From Tepidimonas charontis (lineage in GTDB: Bacteria; Pseudomonadota; Gammaproteobacteria; Burkholderiales; Burkholderiaceae_C), in contig NZ_VJON01000022.1 in assembly GCF_007556685.1 (NCBI RefSeq), positions 1 through 44,889 of the forward strand: DNA of 44,889 nucleotides, written 5' to 3'. A program made the position numbers and the translations under genes. Under the pieces are notes generated by a model, which was not told where the DNA came from, did not search any database, and saw nothing but the letters and a program-made list of their open reading frames with translations. This document shows positions 7,552 through 18,674 of this stretch, piece after piece. The first letter of the stretch is position 1; every line of letters starts with the position of its first letter.

Positions 7552-8984
7552 TGCGCTACCGCTCGACCCGGGGGGATGCGGCGCGGCCGCGCTTTTGCGA
7601 CATTTTGCTCGAAGGGCTCGCGCCCGACGGGGGTCTCTATGTACCCGAGGACTACCCGCAGGTGGACACAGCGACGCTCGCGCGCTGGCGCCGCATCTAC
7701 CACGAGCAAGGCTACGCCGAGTTGGCCTTCGAAATCCTGTCGCTGTACATCGACGACATTCCGGCTGACGACCTGCGCGCGCTGCTGCGCCGCACCTACA
7801 CCGCCGAGGTGTTCGGTACCGGCGAAATCGTGCCGCTGCGCCACCTGGAAGACGGCCTGTGGCTGGAGGCGCTGTCCAATGGGCCGACCCTGGCCTTCAA
7901 GGACATGGCGATGCAACTGCTCGGTCAGCTGTTTGAGTATGAGCTGGCGCGCCGCGGCGAAACACTCAACATCCTGGGCGCCACCAGTGGCGACACCGGC
8001 AGCGCTGCCGAGTACGCCATGCGCGGTAAGCGCGGCATTCGCGTCTTCATGCTGAGCCCCCACGGGCGCATGAGCCCGTTTCAGCAGGCCCAGATGTACA
8101 GCCTGCAAGACTCCAACATCCACAACATCGCCATCGAGGGCGTGTTCGACGACTGCCAAGACATCGTCAAAGCGGTCAGCGCCGATCTCGACTTCAAGCG
8201 CCGCTGGCGCATCGGCACCGTCAACTCCATCAATTGGGCGCGCTTGCTGGCGCAGGTGGTGTACTACTTCGCAGGCTGGATCCAGGCCACCGAGCGCGAC
8301 GACGAGCGCGTCAGCTTTGCCGTGCCCAGCGGCAATTTTGGCAATGTCTGCGCCGGCCACGTGGCGCGCATGATGGGGTTGCCGATTGCGCAGCTGGTGG
8401 TAGCCACCAACGAAAACGACGTGCTCGACGAATTTTTCCGCACGGGCGTCTACCGGGTGCGCAGCAGTGCCGACACCTTCGAGACCTCCAGTCCATCGAT
8501 GGACATCAGCAAAGCGAGCAATTTCGAGCGCTTCGTTTTCGATCTGCTCGGGCGCGATGCCGCGCAGACGCGCGCCTTGTTCGGCGAAGCGTTGGCGCGC
8601 GACGGGCGCTTCGACCTCAGCGCCCACCCCGCCTTTGCGCATGCGCGCGAGCGCTTTGGCTTCGTCAGCGGCAAAAGCACCCACGCCAACCGGCTGGCCA
8701 CCATCGCCGATGCCTGGCAGCGGTTCGGTGTGATGATCGACCCGCACACCGCCGACGGCGTCAAAGTGGCGCGCGAGCACCAGCAGCCCGGTGTGCCGAT
8801 GATCGTGCTGGAGACGGCGCTGCCAATCAAGTTTGCCGCCACCATCCAGGAGGCCTTGGGCCGCGAGCCCGAGCGGCCAGCGAAATTCGCCGGCATCGAA
8901 GCCTTGCCCAAGCGGGTGCGGGTGATGCCGCCCGAGGTCGAGCGCGTCAAGGCGTATATCGAGACGGTCTGCCGTGCTGGATGA
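7551..8984 (+). CDS. thrC: Threonine synthase
   Basis: 477 residues. The enzyme converts O-phosphohomoserine to threonine with PLP. The N-terminal segment (RYRSTRGDAARPRFCDILLEGLAPDGGLYVP is split here as RYRSTRG and LAPDGGLYVP) is typical of the long proteobacterial ThrC. The PLP lysine is Lys117 in SNGPTLAFKDMAMQLLG, and the phosphate-binding loop is ATSGDTGSAAEYAM. A second conserved stretch is AVPSGNFGNVCAGH. The ATG shares its A with the hom stop codon. Together with hom it forms a two-step threonine unit; homoserine kinase (thrB) is not in this window. Confidence 0.96.
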   Translation: MRYRSTRGDAARPRFCDILLEGLAPDGGLYVPEDYPQVDTATLARWRRIYHEQGYAELAFEILSLYIDDIPADDLRALLRRTYTAEVFGTGEIVPLRHLEDGLWLEALSNGPTLAFKDMAMQLLGQLFEYELARRGETLNILGATSGDTGSAAEYAMRGKRGIRVFMLSPHGRMSPFQQAQMYSLQDSNIHNIAIEGVFDDCQDIVKAVSADLDFKRRWRIGTVNSINWARLLAQVVYYFAGWIQATERDDERVSFAVPSGNFGNVCAGHVARMMGLPIAQLVVATNENDVLDEFFRTGVYRVRSSADTFETSSPSMDISKASNFERFVFDLLGRDAAQTRALFGEALARDGRFDLSAHPAFAHARERFGFVSGKSTHANRLATIADAWQRFGVMIDPHTADGVKVAREHQQPGVPMIVLETALPIKFAATIQEALGREPERPAKFAGIEALPKRVRVMPPEVERVKAYIETVCRAG

Positions 8985-9060
8985 GGCGCGGCCCGTGCGT
9001 GCGACGGGCCGCCGCGCAGGGCGGTGCGCCGCTCTGGCCACATTTGGAGGGTGAAAGTCG

Positions 9061-10380
9061 ATGGCAGAGCAGACGAGGAACGGTGCGACATCGCGCGGTT
9101 TGATGGCGCTGGAGGAGGCGCTGCAGCGCCTGCTGGCGCAGGCGGAGCCAGTGGCCGAGGTGGAGGAGGTGCCCACCGCCAGTGCCGCCGGCCGGGTGTT
9201 GGCGCGCGACTTGGTGGCCGCACTGGACGTACCCGGTTTCGACAACAGCCAAGTGGACGGGTACGCCGTGCGCTGCGACGACGTGGCGCGTGCGCTGGCG
9301 GCAGGGCAGGCGCTGCCGGTGGCACAGCGCATCCCGGCTGGCCACTTCGGCGCCCATTTGGCGCCCGGCACCGTGGCGCGAATCTTCACCGGGGCGCCGT
9401 TGCCCGATGGAGCTGACGCCGTCGTCATGCAAGAGGAGGTCGCGTTGGCGCCAGCGCCCGAGACCGGCGCTGACCAAGGCGCGGCGTTGGGCTGGGTGCG
9501 CTTTGGTGCTGTGCCCCGGCCAGGGCAATGCGTGCGGCGACGAGGTGAGGATGTGCGCGCGGCCAGCGTCGTGCTGCCGGCGGGCACGCGCCTGTCGGCG
9601 GCGCACCTGGGGCTGGCGGCCTCGATCGGCTGCGCCACGCTGCCCGTTTTTCGCCGGCTGCGCGTGGCATTGGCTGCCACCGGTGACGAATTGGTGCAGC
9701 CGGGCGAATGCCCCCCGCAGCAGCTGCCCCCGGGCGCCATCTACAACTCCAACCGCTATTTTCTCGAGCCGCTGCTGCAGCGCTTGGGTTGCGCCGTCAC
9801 GGTGCTGGGGCGCATTCCTGATGATCGCCAAGCCACCCAGGCCGCCCTGGCCGAGGCCGCGCGTACCCACGACGTGATCGTGACCACCGGCGGGGTGTCG
9901 GTGGGGGAGGAAGACCACATCAAACCCGTGGTCCAGGCCATGGGGGCGCTGGATCTGTGGCAGATCGCCATGAAGCCTGGCAAGCCTTTTGCCCATGGCT
10001 GGATCGACCGCGAGCGCCTGGGTGCGCGCGGCCGCTGCCACCTGATTGGACTGCCCGGCAATCCGGTGTCGAGCTTCGTGACTTTCGTGTTGCTCGCGCG
10101 TGCGCTGCTGCTGCGCCTGGCGGGTGCGGCGGTGGCGCCGACCTTGCCAGCGGCGCTGCCGCTGACGGCTCATTTCGAGGTCACGCGCCCCGACAAACGG
10201 CGCGAATTTTTGCGCGTGCGCCGCAACGCGGCGGGCGGGCTGGATCTGTTTCCCAACCAAAATTCCTCCGTCCTCACCTCGATGGCCTGGGCCGACGGCC
10301 TGGTCGACAAGCCCGCGGGTGGCACCATCGCGCACGGTGACACCGTGCGCTACCTGCCGCTGTGGGCCCTGCTCGATTGA
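9061..10380 (+). CDS. moeA: Molybdopterin molybdenumtransferase MoeA
   Basis: 439 residues. MoeA inserts molybdate into adenylylated molybdopterin in the last step of molybdenum cofactor synthesis. Family motifs include SQVDGYAVR near residue 62, IFTGAPLPDGADAVVMQEE (about 109-127), the domain III signatures ATGDELVQPGE and TTGGVSVGEEDHI, and GLPGNPVSSFVTF near residue 330. The C-terminal beta-barrel domain is present (HFEVTRPDKRREFLRVR). The ATG is preceded by a Shine-Dalgarno (GGAGG, 9046-9050). It lies upstream of moaD and moaE in the same direction, forming a molybdopterin unit after the threonine genes. Confidence 0.95.
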   Translation: MAEQTRNGATSRGLMALEEALQRLLAQAEPVAEVEEVPTASAAGRVLARDLVAALDVPGFDNSQVDGYAVRCDDVARALAAGQALPVAQRIPAGHFGAHLAPGTVARIFTGAPLPDGADAVVMQEEVALAPAPETGADQGAALGWVRFGAVPRPGQCVRRRGEDVRAASVVLPAGTRLSAAHLGLAASIGCATLPVFRRLRVALAATGDELVQPGECPPQQLPPGAIYNSNRYFLEPLLQRLGCAVTVLGRIPDDRQATQAALAEAARTHDVIVTTGGVSVGEEDHIKPVVQAMGALDLWQIAMKPGKPFAHGWIDRERLGARGRCHLIGLPGNPVSSFVTFVLLARALLLRLAGAAVAPTLPAALPLTAHFEVTRPDKRREFLRVRRNAAGGLDLFPNQNSSVLTSMAWADGLVDKPAGGTIAHGDTVRYLPLWALLD

Positions 10381-10466
10381 GCCAGCCGCCAGTGTTGGCA
10401 CGGGCCGCAGCACCAGGGCGCCGATCGTTGTACGCAGGTGCCGCGGTGCGCGCCATAATGGTGGCC

Positions 10467-10718
10467 ATGAAGGTCAATGTGCGCTTTTTTGCGGCCCTGC
10501 GCGAGGCGGTCGGCACCGCCGACTTGGCGGTCCACACATCGGCGGGCACTGTGGGTGCGTTGCGCGATGAGTTGATCGCACGCGGCGGCCCCTGGGCCGA
10601 TGCACTGGGACGGGGGCGCGCCGTGCGGGTGGCACTGGACCAGGTGATGGCCGACGAAGCCACGCCGCTGCACGATGGTGCCGAAGTGGCGTTCTTCCCT
10701 CCGGTGACGGGGGGGTGA
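10467..10718 (+). CDS. moaD: Molybdopterin synthase sulfur-carrier subunit MoaD
   Basis: 83 residues with the ubiquitin-like MoaD fold. It starts MKVNVRFFAALREAVG and ends in the required Gly-Gly (FFPPVTGG), which is adenylylated and converted to a thiocarboxylate to donate sulfur to precursor Z (cPMP). An in-frame ATG nine bases upstream (10458) would add three residues; the downstream ATG matches the usual family start. The stop overlaps a potential GTG of the moaE frame, but moaE has a better start 60 bases downstream. Confidence 0.92.
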   Translation: MKVNVRFFAALREAVGTADLAVHTSAGTVGALRDELIARGGPWADALGRGRAVRVALDQVMADEATPLHDGAEVAFFPPVTGG

Positions 10719-10777
10719 AGATGCGCGCCGAGGCAGCGGGCCGTGTCGCGCAGCCTGTGCAGACCGAGGAGGCGGCC

Positions 10778-11263
10778 ATGTCCGTGCCAGTTCACCGTAT
10801 CACCATTCAAACCGACGATTTCGATCTGGGGGCCGAGGTGGCAGCGTTGCGCGCGGGCGACACCGGCGTGGGGGCGGTCTGTGCGTTCGTTGGCACCGTG
10901 CGTGACCACAGCGAGGGCGCGGCCGTGGCGGCACTCGAGCTGGAGCACTATCCGGGTATGACCGAGCGCGCCATCGAGGCGATGATCGAGGAGGCGCGCC
11001 GGCGCTTCGACATCCGCGGCGTGCGCGTCATCCACCGGGTGGGGCCGTTGCAGCCACAGGATCAGATCGTATTGGTGGCGGTGACGTCGGCCCACCGTGG
11101 CCAAGCGTTTCAAGCCTGTGAGTTTTTGATGGATTACCTCAAAACCCAGGCGCCGTTCTGGAAAAAAGAGCAGACGCCGTCGGGTGCGCGGTGGGTGGAC
11201 GCCCGCGTCAGCGACGATGCCGCCCTGGCGCGTTGGGGCATTGAGGCACGCAACGCCGGCTAG
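10778..11263 (+). CDS. moaE: Molybdopterin synthase catalytic subunit MoaE
   Basis: 161 residues (family about 150). MoaE with MoaD converts cPMP to molybdopterin. Signatures are GAVCAFVGTVRDHSEG (about residues 32-47), LELEHYPGMTERAI, HRVGPLQPQDQIVLVAV and the lysine-rich active-site segment APFWKKEQTPSGARWVD near residue 130. The ATG at 10778 was chosen because a near-perfect GAGGAGG precedes it; starts at 10715 (GTG, overlapping the moaD stop) and 10721 are possible but would add 19-21 unconserved residues. A terminator-like hairpin follows, separating it from clpB. Confidence 0.94.
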   Translation: MSVPVHRITIQTDDFDLGAEVAALRAGDTGVGAVCAFVGTVRDHSEGAAVAALELEHYPGMTERAIEAMIEEARRRFDIRGVRVIHRVGPLQPQDQIVLVAVTSAHRGQAFQACEFLMDYLKTQAPFWKKEQTPSGARWVDARVSDDAALARWGIEARNAG

Positions 11264-11273
11264 GCGCGCTTGG

Positions 11274-11313
11274 GGCGGCCCCGTAGCGGGACTTGTGTCG
11301 CCGTGGTTTTTTT
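11274..11313 (+). terminator. Probable Rho-independent terminator after moaE
   Basis: GGCGGC (11274-11279) can pair with GTCGCC (11297-11302) with one G-T pair, enclosing a CCCG/CGGG mini-hairpin. A run of seven T follows at 11307-11313. It lies 10 nt after the moaE stop and ends the molybdopterin unit before the heat-shock promoter of clpB. Confidence 0.5.
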
Positions 11314-11423
11314 GTGCGCCTGTCCCGCCGGTGCAGTAGCGTACGTTTGCCGTGCATGGCGCGGCAGCGCTGGCGCCATGCGCGCGACTTTTTTGCGTCG
11401 GTCAATCCAGGCTCTCGCGCCTG

Positions 11424-11452
11424 CTTGAAAATGAGTGCGCCGCGCTCCATAT
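11424..11452 (+). promoter_or_regulatory. Sigma-32 (RpoH) heat-shock promoter of clpB
   Basis: The -35 element is CTTGAAA (11424-11430), exact to the RpoH consensus. After a 14-nt spacer comes CTCCATAT (11445-11452), one mismatch from the -10 consensus CCCCATNT. The element sits 29 nt upstream of the clpB start. ClpB is a classical RpoH target. Confidence 0.85.
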
Positions 11453-11481
11453 GAAAGGCAGTTCCCCGTTTGGAGTGTTTC

Positions 11482-14073
<2,592 letters not shown>

Positions 14074-14074
14074 G

Positions 14075-15673
14075 TCAGGGCCGGCCCGGTGCGGCAACCC
14101 CGGCGGCGTTCGGCGCGGGCGGCGCCGAGGTGGCGACCAGACGGCGCTGCAGCCGCTGGACCGCCACCAGCGCGTCGCGCCCAGGCCAGCGCCGCGGCAG
14201 CACCACCGTCTCGGGCGGGCCGAGCGGCACCCAACCCTGGGCGGCCGCAAACGCCAGGGTGGCTTGGCGTGCCGCCGCGTCGTGTGCCAGCCACAACGCC
14301 ACCGGGCGGTGTGCTGCGGCCAGCCCCACCTGCCGCGGCATGGCCGGGTTGGCCAGCCGCCAGCTCGGGTCCACCAAGCGCAGATTGGCGAAATGGGCGT
14401 AGTCGGTGAACACGGCGCAGTCCGCGTCGGTCTGGGCGCGCAGCACCGCCGACAGGGCGGCGTAGTCGTAGGCCGTGCGCGCGCCCGGTTTGACGGCGGC
14501 CCACCAGTTGCCGACGATGACGATGACGCCTATGGTCAGTCCCGCCCAGCGCAGCAGCCGCCACGCCCGTCCTTGGCCAGCCACCCAGCCGGCCGCCAAA
14601 GCCAGTAACGGCACAGCCGTGGGTAAAAGCCAGCGGGGTTGCACGCGTGTCATGCCACTGAGCAGTACCACCAGTAAGCTCAGGGCCAGCGCCGCAGCGC
14701 TGGCATAAAGCCACAGGCAGCGGTGCGTGCAGTTTGCGGCGGCACACCCGATCCCGAGCCGACGCAGGGCCGCGGACCAAGGAGGGGGGTGCCCCCCCGT
14801 TTCGCGGTCGTCGTTGCCACGCGCGGTTGTGCGCGAGTGGAGTAGCCCCACCGTGATGACGAGTGTTGGCAGTGCAAACAGGCCCAGGCAGGCAACGAGC
14901 CACTCGAATGCGCCGGCTGCGGCATTGCGCCAGGGCGCGCCAAGGGCATTGACGCCCATACGATCGGCAATCACCAGAGATGGCCCTGGATGTTGCACCA
15001 CCCAGGCTATGTGCGGCAGCAGCAGCGCCAGCGCCAGCAGCGCTGCTGCCCACGCCGCTGGACGCGCCGGCAGCGCCCGGCGGCCATTGGCGAGCACGTC
15101 ACCCAGCGCCACTCCGGCCCAAAAGAGGGCTGCGTTGTACTTGGCCAGCACGCTCAGCGCGGCCACCAGTGCCAGGGCCAGCAAACGGGCCGGCGTTGGC
15201 TGATTGCAGGCACGCAGATACAGCCAGCCGCCCCATGGCAACAGCGCGAACAGCAGCACCGAATGGGCGTAGTTGCGCTGCATCTCCCATACGATGTCCG
15301 GCACCAGCAGGCACAGCAAAAGCGCCGCGCCGCCCGCATATCGCACCCGGGGGTACAGCGCCTGCGCCAGCCAGGCCATCCCGCACAGCCCTACCCCGAG
15401 CAGGGTGAACTTGAGCAGATTTTCGGCCCACGGGCCCACGCCCAAGACCTGGTGCATGCCCCACAGCAGCCACGTATACAAAGGCGGCTGCGAGCGTCCG
15501 TAGCCCCAGTCCAGATACTGGGTGTACAGCAGTTGTTCGGCGCCGTCGTAGCTGGTGCCTCCTCGCAGGACGCTGAGCACCAGCGCTTGGGCGAGCAGCA
15601 ACGTCGCCAGCGCGCCCAGCGCCGCGGGGGGCAGGGGGCGAAGTGGGCTGGGTGTGGCAGAGGATGCGGGCAT
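14075..15673 (-). CDS. Membrane glycosyltransferase, family 39 (PMT_2/ArnT-like)
   Basis: 532 residues with about 10-12 hydrophobic membrane segments. GT39-type integral membrane transferases take sugars from polyprenyl-phosphate donors and transfer them to lipids, glycans or proteins on the periplasmic side. The acidic catalytic motif in the first periplasmic loop is visible as SYDGAEQLLYTQYLDWGYG followed by SQPPLYTWLLW (residues about 40-70). The C-terminal soluble part is about 100 residues (YAHFANLRLVDPSW onward). Upstream in-frame ATG codons at 15736 and 15739 would extend it by 21-22 residues; the nearer start was chosen because the first helix begins soon after it. It is divergent from the Memo/AMMECR1/radical SAM genes. 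The acceptor and the sugar are unknown. Confidence 0.82.
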   Translation of the reverse strand: MPASSATPSPLRPLPPAALGALATLLLAQALVLSVLRGGTSYDGAEQLLYTQYLDWGYGRSQPPLYTWLLWGMHQVLGVGPWAENLLKFTLLGVGLCGMAWLAQALYPRVRYAGGAALLLCLLVPDIVWEMQRNYAHSVLLFALLPWGGWLYLRACNQPTPARLLALALVAALSVLAKYNAALFWAGVALGDVLANGRRALPARPAAWAAALLALALLLPHIAWVVQHPGPSLVIADRMGVNALGAPWRNAAAGAFEWLVACLGLFALPTLVITVGLLHSRTTARGNDDRETGGHPPPWSAALRRLGIGCAAANCTHRCLWLYASAAALALSLLVVLLSGMTRVQPRWLLPTAVPLLALAAGWVAGQGRAWRLLRWAGLTIGVIVIVGNWWAAVKPGARTAYDYAALSAVLRAQTDADCAVFTDYAHFANLRLVDPSWRLANPAMPRQVGLAAAHRPVALWLAHDAAARQATLAFAAAQGWVPLGPPETVVLPRRWPGRDALVAVQRLQRRLVATSAPPAPNAAGVAAPGRP

Positions 15674-15852
15674 GCGGCGGGACTGCGGGCGGACCCGTGG
15701 GGACTGCACTGGCGATTGGCGGGTATAAAGCCCCATCATAGCGGGCCGCCATTCGTCGGCTGACGTGCGTGGCGCTTGATTTTTGACCGTGCCAGGGGCA
15801 TCGTGAAGGATAGGAAAGTCTGATGTCGTCGAGCCTTGCCTTTGGAGTGCGC

Positions 15853-16680
15853 ATGATGTCCAACATCGTTCGTCCGGCCGCCGTGGCCGGGACGTTTTAT
15901 CCGGCCGATCCGCCGGCGCTGCGCCGGTTGCTCGCGACACTGCTGGCTGACGCGCGTTGCGCCCCGCCGCCGCAGCAACGCTCCCTCAAGGCCTTGATCG
16001 TGCCCCACGCCGGTTATCGGTATTCCGGACCGGTGGCCGCCCGTGCCTACGCCGACCTGCAGGGCTGGCGTGACCGGATTCGCCGCGTCGTGCTGCTGGG
16101 GCCCGTGCACCGCGTGCCGGTGCGGGGGGTGGCCGTTCCCAGCGCGCGGGTGTTCGCAACGCCCTTGGGGGACGTGCCGGTGGACGAGCAGGCTATTTCG
16201 CGCCAGGCTGACTTGCCGCAGGTCGTCGTCTCGGCGGCCGCGCACGCCTGGGAACACGCGCTGGAGGTGCAGCTGCCGTTTCTGCAGGCCGTGCTGCCGC
16301 GTTTTACCTGCGTTCCGTTGGCGGTGGGGCAGGCCAGCGCGGCCGAGGTGGCGGAGGTGATCGAGCGGCTATGGAGCGGGCCGGAGACGCTCATCGTGGT
16401 CAGCTCGGACTTGTCGCACTACCACACCGACGAGCAGGCAAGGCGCCTCGATGCCGAGTCGCTGCAGCATATCTTGGCCCTCGATCCCGTGCTCGATCAC
16501 GCACAGGCGTGCGGCGCAACGCCGATCAACGGTCTGCTGCTGGCGGCGCGGCGCCACGGGCTGCTGCCTGAATTACTCGACTACCGCAACTCTGGCGATA
16601 CCGCAGGTGACCGGTCACGGGTCGTGGGTTACGCCGCCTTGCGGTTTACGGAGGCTGACGATGGCGTCACCGTCCACTGA
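15853..16680 (+). CDS. amrB: AmmeMemoRadiSam system protein B (MEMO1/DODA-like fold)
   Basis: 275 residues, starting MMSNIVRPAAVAGTFYPADP, which is the conserved opening of the family. Other landmarks are LIVPHAGYRYSGPVAARAY (His and Tyr at the cleft), VVLLGPVHRVPVRGVAVP, the acidic EHALEVQLPFLQ and VVSSDLSHYHTD. The fold is related to class III extradiol dioxygenases, whose metal ligands are His residues; the biochemical role is unknown. Members of this family form a conserved triad with an AMMECR1 protein and a radical SAM enzyme, all present here. GGAG at 15844-15847 supports the ATG at 15853. The end overlaps the next gene by 20 bases. Confidence 0.9.
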   Translation: MMSNIVRPAAVAGTFYPADPPALRRLLATLLADARCAPPPQQRSLKALIVPHAGYRYSGPVAARAYADLQGWRDRIRRVVLLGPVHRVPVRGVAVPSARVFATPLGDVPVDEQAISRQADLPQVVVSAAAHAWEHALEVQLPFLQAVLPRFTCVPLAVGQASAAEVAEVIERLWSGPETLIVVSSDLSHYHTDEQARRLDAESLQHILALDPVLDHAQACGATPINGLLLAARRHGLLPELLDYRNSGDTAGDRSRVVGYAALRFTEADDGVTVH

Positions 16681-17311
16681 GCTCGGATCGGCGCTGCTGC
16701 GGCTGGCACGGCACGCCATCGGCACGGCCTTGGGCGCGTTGCCCGCCGCCGCGGGGTCTGACACCAACGGGATGCGTTTTTCCCCCGCGGTCGAGGCTGC
16801 GCTGTCTGCGCCGGGGGCGACCTTCGTGACCTTGACCCAGGACGGCGCCTTGCGTGGCTGTATCGGCACCTTGCAGCCGTGGCGCCCTTTGCGCGACGAC
16901 GTCCAGGCCAATGCCGTGGCGGCGGCGCTGCGCGATACGCGCTTTGTACCGCTGCGCCGCGAAGAGCTGGCGCGAACGCGTATCGAGGTGTCGTTGTTGT
17001 CGGCCACCGAGCCCGTGCCGGCGCACCGCCGCGAGGACGCCTTGCAGCGATTGCGGCCCGGGATCGATGGGGTGATTTTTCAATGGCATGATCGGCGCAG
17101 CACCTTTTTGCCCCAGGTGTGGGCGCAGCTGCCGCAGCCGCGGGCGTTTTTACGCCAACTGGTGGCCAAGGCCGGTCTGCCGCCGGATTTTTGGGACGAC
17201 GCGGTGCAACTGCAGCGCTACACAGTGACGAAGTGGTGCGAACCCGAACCAGCGTCCGCGCAGGGCGCGACGCAGGAGCGATCCGATGGACCCATCGATG
17301 CCCATGGATGA
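16661..17311 (+). CDS. amrA: AmmeMemoRadiSam system protein A (AMMECR1 domain)
   Basis: 216 residues. The AMMECR1 signature LRGCIGTLQPWRPLRDDV is at about residues 65-82, preceded by GATFVTLTQDGA. A downstream conserved block is IDGVIFQWHDRRSTFLPQVW, and the C-terminal FLRQLVAKAGLPPDFW is also typical. The molecular function is unknown; the human homologue is linked to AMME syndrome. The ATG overlaps the end of the Memo-like gene by 20 bases, and its own end overlaps the radical SAM gene by 26 bases, so the three are translationally linked. The last 20 residues are a non-conserved tail that arises from this overlap. Confidence 0.9.
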   Translation: MASPSTELGSALLRLARHAIGTALGALPAAAGSDTNGMRFSPAVEAALSAPGATFVTLTQDGALRGCIGTLQPWRPLRDDVQANAVAAALRDTRFVPLRREELARTRIEVSLLSATEPVPAHRREDALQRLRPGIDGVIFQWHDRRSTFLPQVWAQLPQPRAFLRQLVAKAGLPPDFWDDAVQLQRYTVTKWCEPEPASAQGATQERSDGPIDAHG

Positions 17312-18392
17312 ATCGGCATGGCTGGCGCGCTGGTGGCATCGGCTGCCGGATGGCCGTATCCAGTGCGATCTGTGCCCGCGCGAGTGCAAGCTGCACGAGG
17401 GTCAGCGCGGCGCGTGTTTCGTGCGCGCGCGGCGCGCGGATGCCTTGGTGCTGACCACTTACGGGCGTTCGTCGGGCTTTTGCGTCGATCCGATCGAGAA
17501 AAAGCCGCTGTATCACTTTCTGCCTGGCAGCGCGGTCTTGTCGTTCGGCACCGCTGGCTGCAATCTGGCCTGTCAGTTCTGCCAGAATTGGGATATCAGC
17601 AAGGCGCGCGACACGGACCGCTTGATGGATCGGGCCATGCCGCAGACGATTGCCGAGGCCGCACAGCAGACGGGTTGCGCCAGCGTAGCCTTCACATACA
17701 ACGATCCGGTGATTTTCGCCGAGTACGCGATCGACGCCGCCATCGCCTGCCGCGAGCGCGGCATTCGCACCGTGGCGGTGACGGCGGGCTACATCCATGC
17801 CCAGCCGCGGCGGAACTTCTTTGCCGCCATGGACGCGGCCAACATCGATCTCAAAGCCTTTAGCGACGATTTTTATTTTCGGCTCACGGGCGCACGTTTG
17901 CGCCCCGTGCTCGACACACTGGCCTACGTACGCCATGAAACGGCGGTGTGGTTGGAGATCACGACGCTGCTGATACCGGGGCACAACGACAGCGATGCCG
18001 AACTCACAGCGCTGGCGCGCTGGATCATGGACGAGCTGGGGCCCGACGTGCCCTTGCACTTGACCGCGTTTCATCCCGACTACCGCATGTGTGACGTTGC
18101 GCCGACGCCCGTGGCGACCTTGCAGCGTGCGCGCCGCATCGCGCGCGAGCAGGGTCTGCTGCATGTGTACACCGGCAATGTGCCTGATGGCGAAGGCGCC
18201 ACCACCTGGTGCGCGCGTTGCGGCAGTGCGCTGATCGAGCGTGACGGCTACCGAATCCGCCGTTATCGGCTGCAGGCCGGCGGCCACTGCCCGCAGTGCG
18301 GCGAGTCGCTGGTCGGGCATTTCGAGCGAGACGCGGCGTCATTTCGGCAAGCCTGGGGTGGCCGTCGCCAGCCGCTGTGGCTGGCCACCTGA
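17286..18392 (+). CDS. amrS: AmmeMemoRadiSam system radical SAM enzyme
   Basis: 368 residues. The radical SAM cluster motif CX3CX2C is visible as TAGCNLACQFCQNWDIS (about residues 92-108). An N-terminal pair of Cys lies in CDLCPRECKLHEGQRGACF, and a C-terminal CARCGSAL plus CPQCGESL resembles a zinc ribbon. Together with the upstream Memo-like and AMMECR1-like genes it completes the triad. The enzyme is related to pyruvate-formate-lyase activating enzymes, but the target is not known. The ATG at 17286 follows GCAGGAG; ATGs at 17298 and 17304 are alternatives. Next in the same direction, after 282 nt, is a GT2 gene. Confidence 0.92.
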   Translation: MDPSMPMDESAWLARWWHRLPDGRIQCDLCPRECKLHEGQRGACFVRARRADALVLTTYGRSSGFCVDPIEKKPLYHFLPGSAVLSFGTAGCNLACQFCQNWDISKARDTDRLMDRAMPQTIAEAAQQTGCASVAFTYNDPVIFAEYAIDAAIACRERGIRTVAVTAGYIHAQPRRNFFAAMDAANIDLKAFSDDFYFRLTGARLRPVLDTLAYVRHETAVWLEITTLLIPGHNDSDAELTALARWIMDELGPDVPLHLTAFHPDYRMCDVAPTPVATLQRARRIAREQGLLHVYTGNVPDGEGATTWCARCGSALIERDGYRIRRYRLQAGGHCPQCGESLVGHFERDAASFRQAWGGRRQPLWLAT

Positions 18393-18480
18393 GGCCGCTG
18401 CGGTGGCCAGCCGCCGGCAGGACCGCCGGTGTGCGGGGCCTGCTCGCTACCGTGGCCCGGCTGCCGCCGCGGGCGCTCGT

Positions 18481-18486
18481 TACAAT
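18481..18486 (+). promoter_or_regulatory. Possible -10 element (TACAAT) before the GT2 gene
   Basis: The 282-nt gap 18393-18674 is almost pure G/C except for TTACAATCGACC around 18480. TACAAT is a common -10 form in Burkholderiales, but no good -35 is visible at the right distance. Nothing else recognisable was seen in this gap. Confidence 0.3.
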
Positions 18487-18674
18487 CGACCCGGTTGGGT
18501 GTCCACTCGCCGCCAAGCCGGTGCGCTGGCGTATCCGCCACGGCGGCCGGGGCGTTTGGCTCCCTTAAGCGGCGGCGTCGGCCGGCGCGCGGCGCCAGCC
18601 GGCGTGGGGTGGCCGCGTGTGGCCCTGCCGTGCGGCGCGATCGTCGCGCCTTCGTTCAGTTTCATCCTCATTCC

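Noticed and set aside
7290-9740. Antisense open frame of 816 codons opposite hom, thrC and moeA
   Set aside because: Shadow of the real genes; crosses several gene boundaries and lacks motifs.
10454-10459. CATAAT as -10 of a separate moaD promoter
   Set aside because: It lies only 8 nt before the start codon and lacks a -35 at normal spacing; read-through from moeA is simpler.
10715-10777. GTG or ATG starts of moaE overlapping moaD
   Set aside because: The ATG at 10778 has a near-perfect GAGGAGG and gives the family length.
14075-15940. Extended start of the GT39 gene upstream to 15940
   Set aside because: The added region crosses the divergent promoter and the Memo-like gene start on the other strand, and is not membrane-like.
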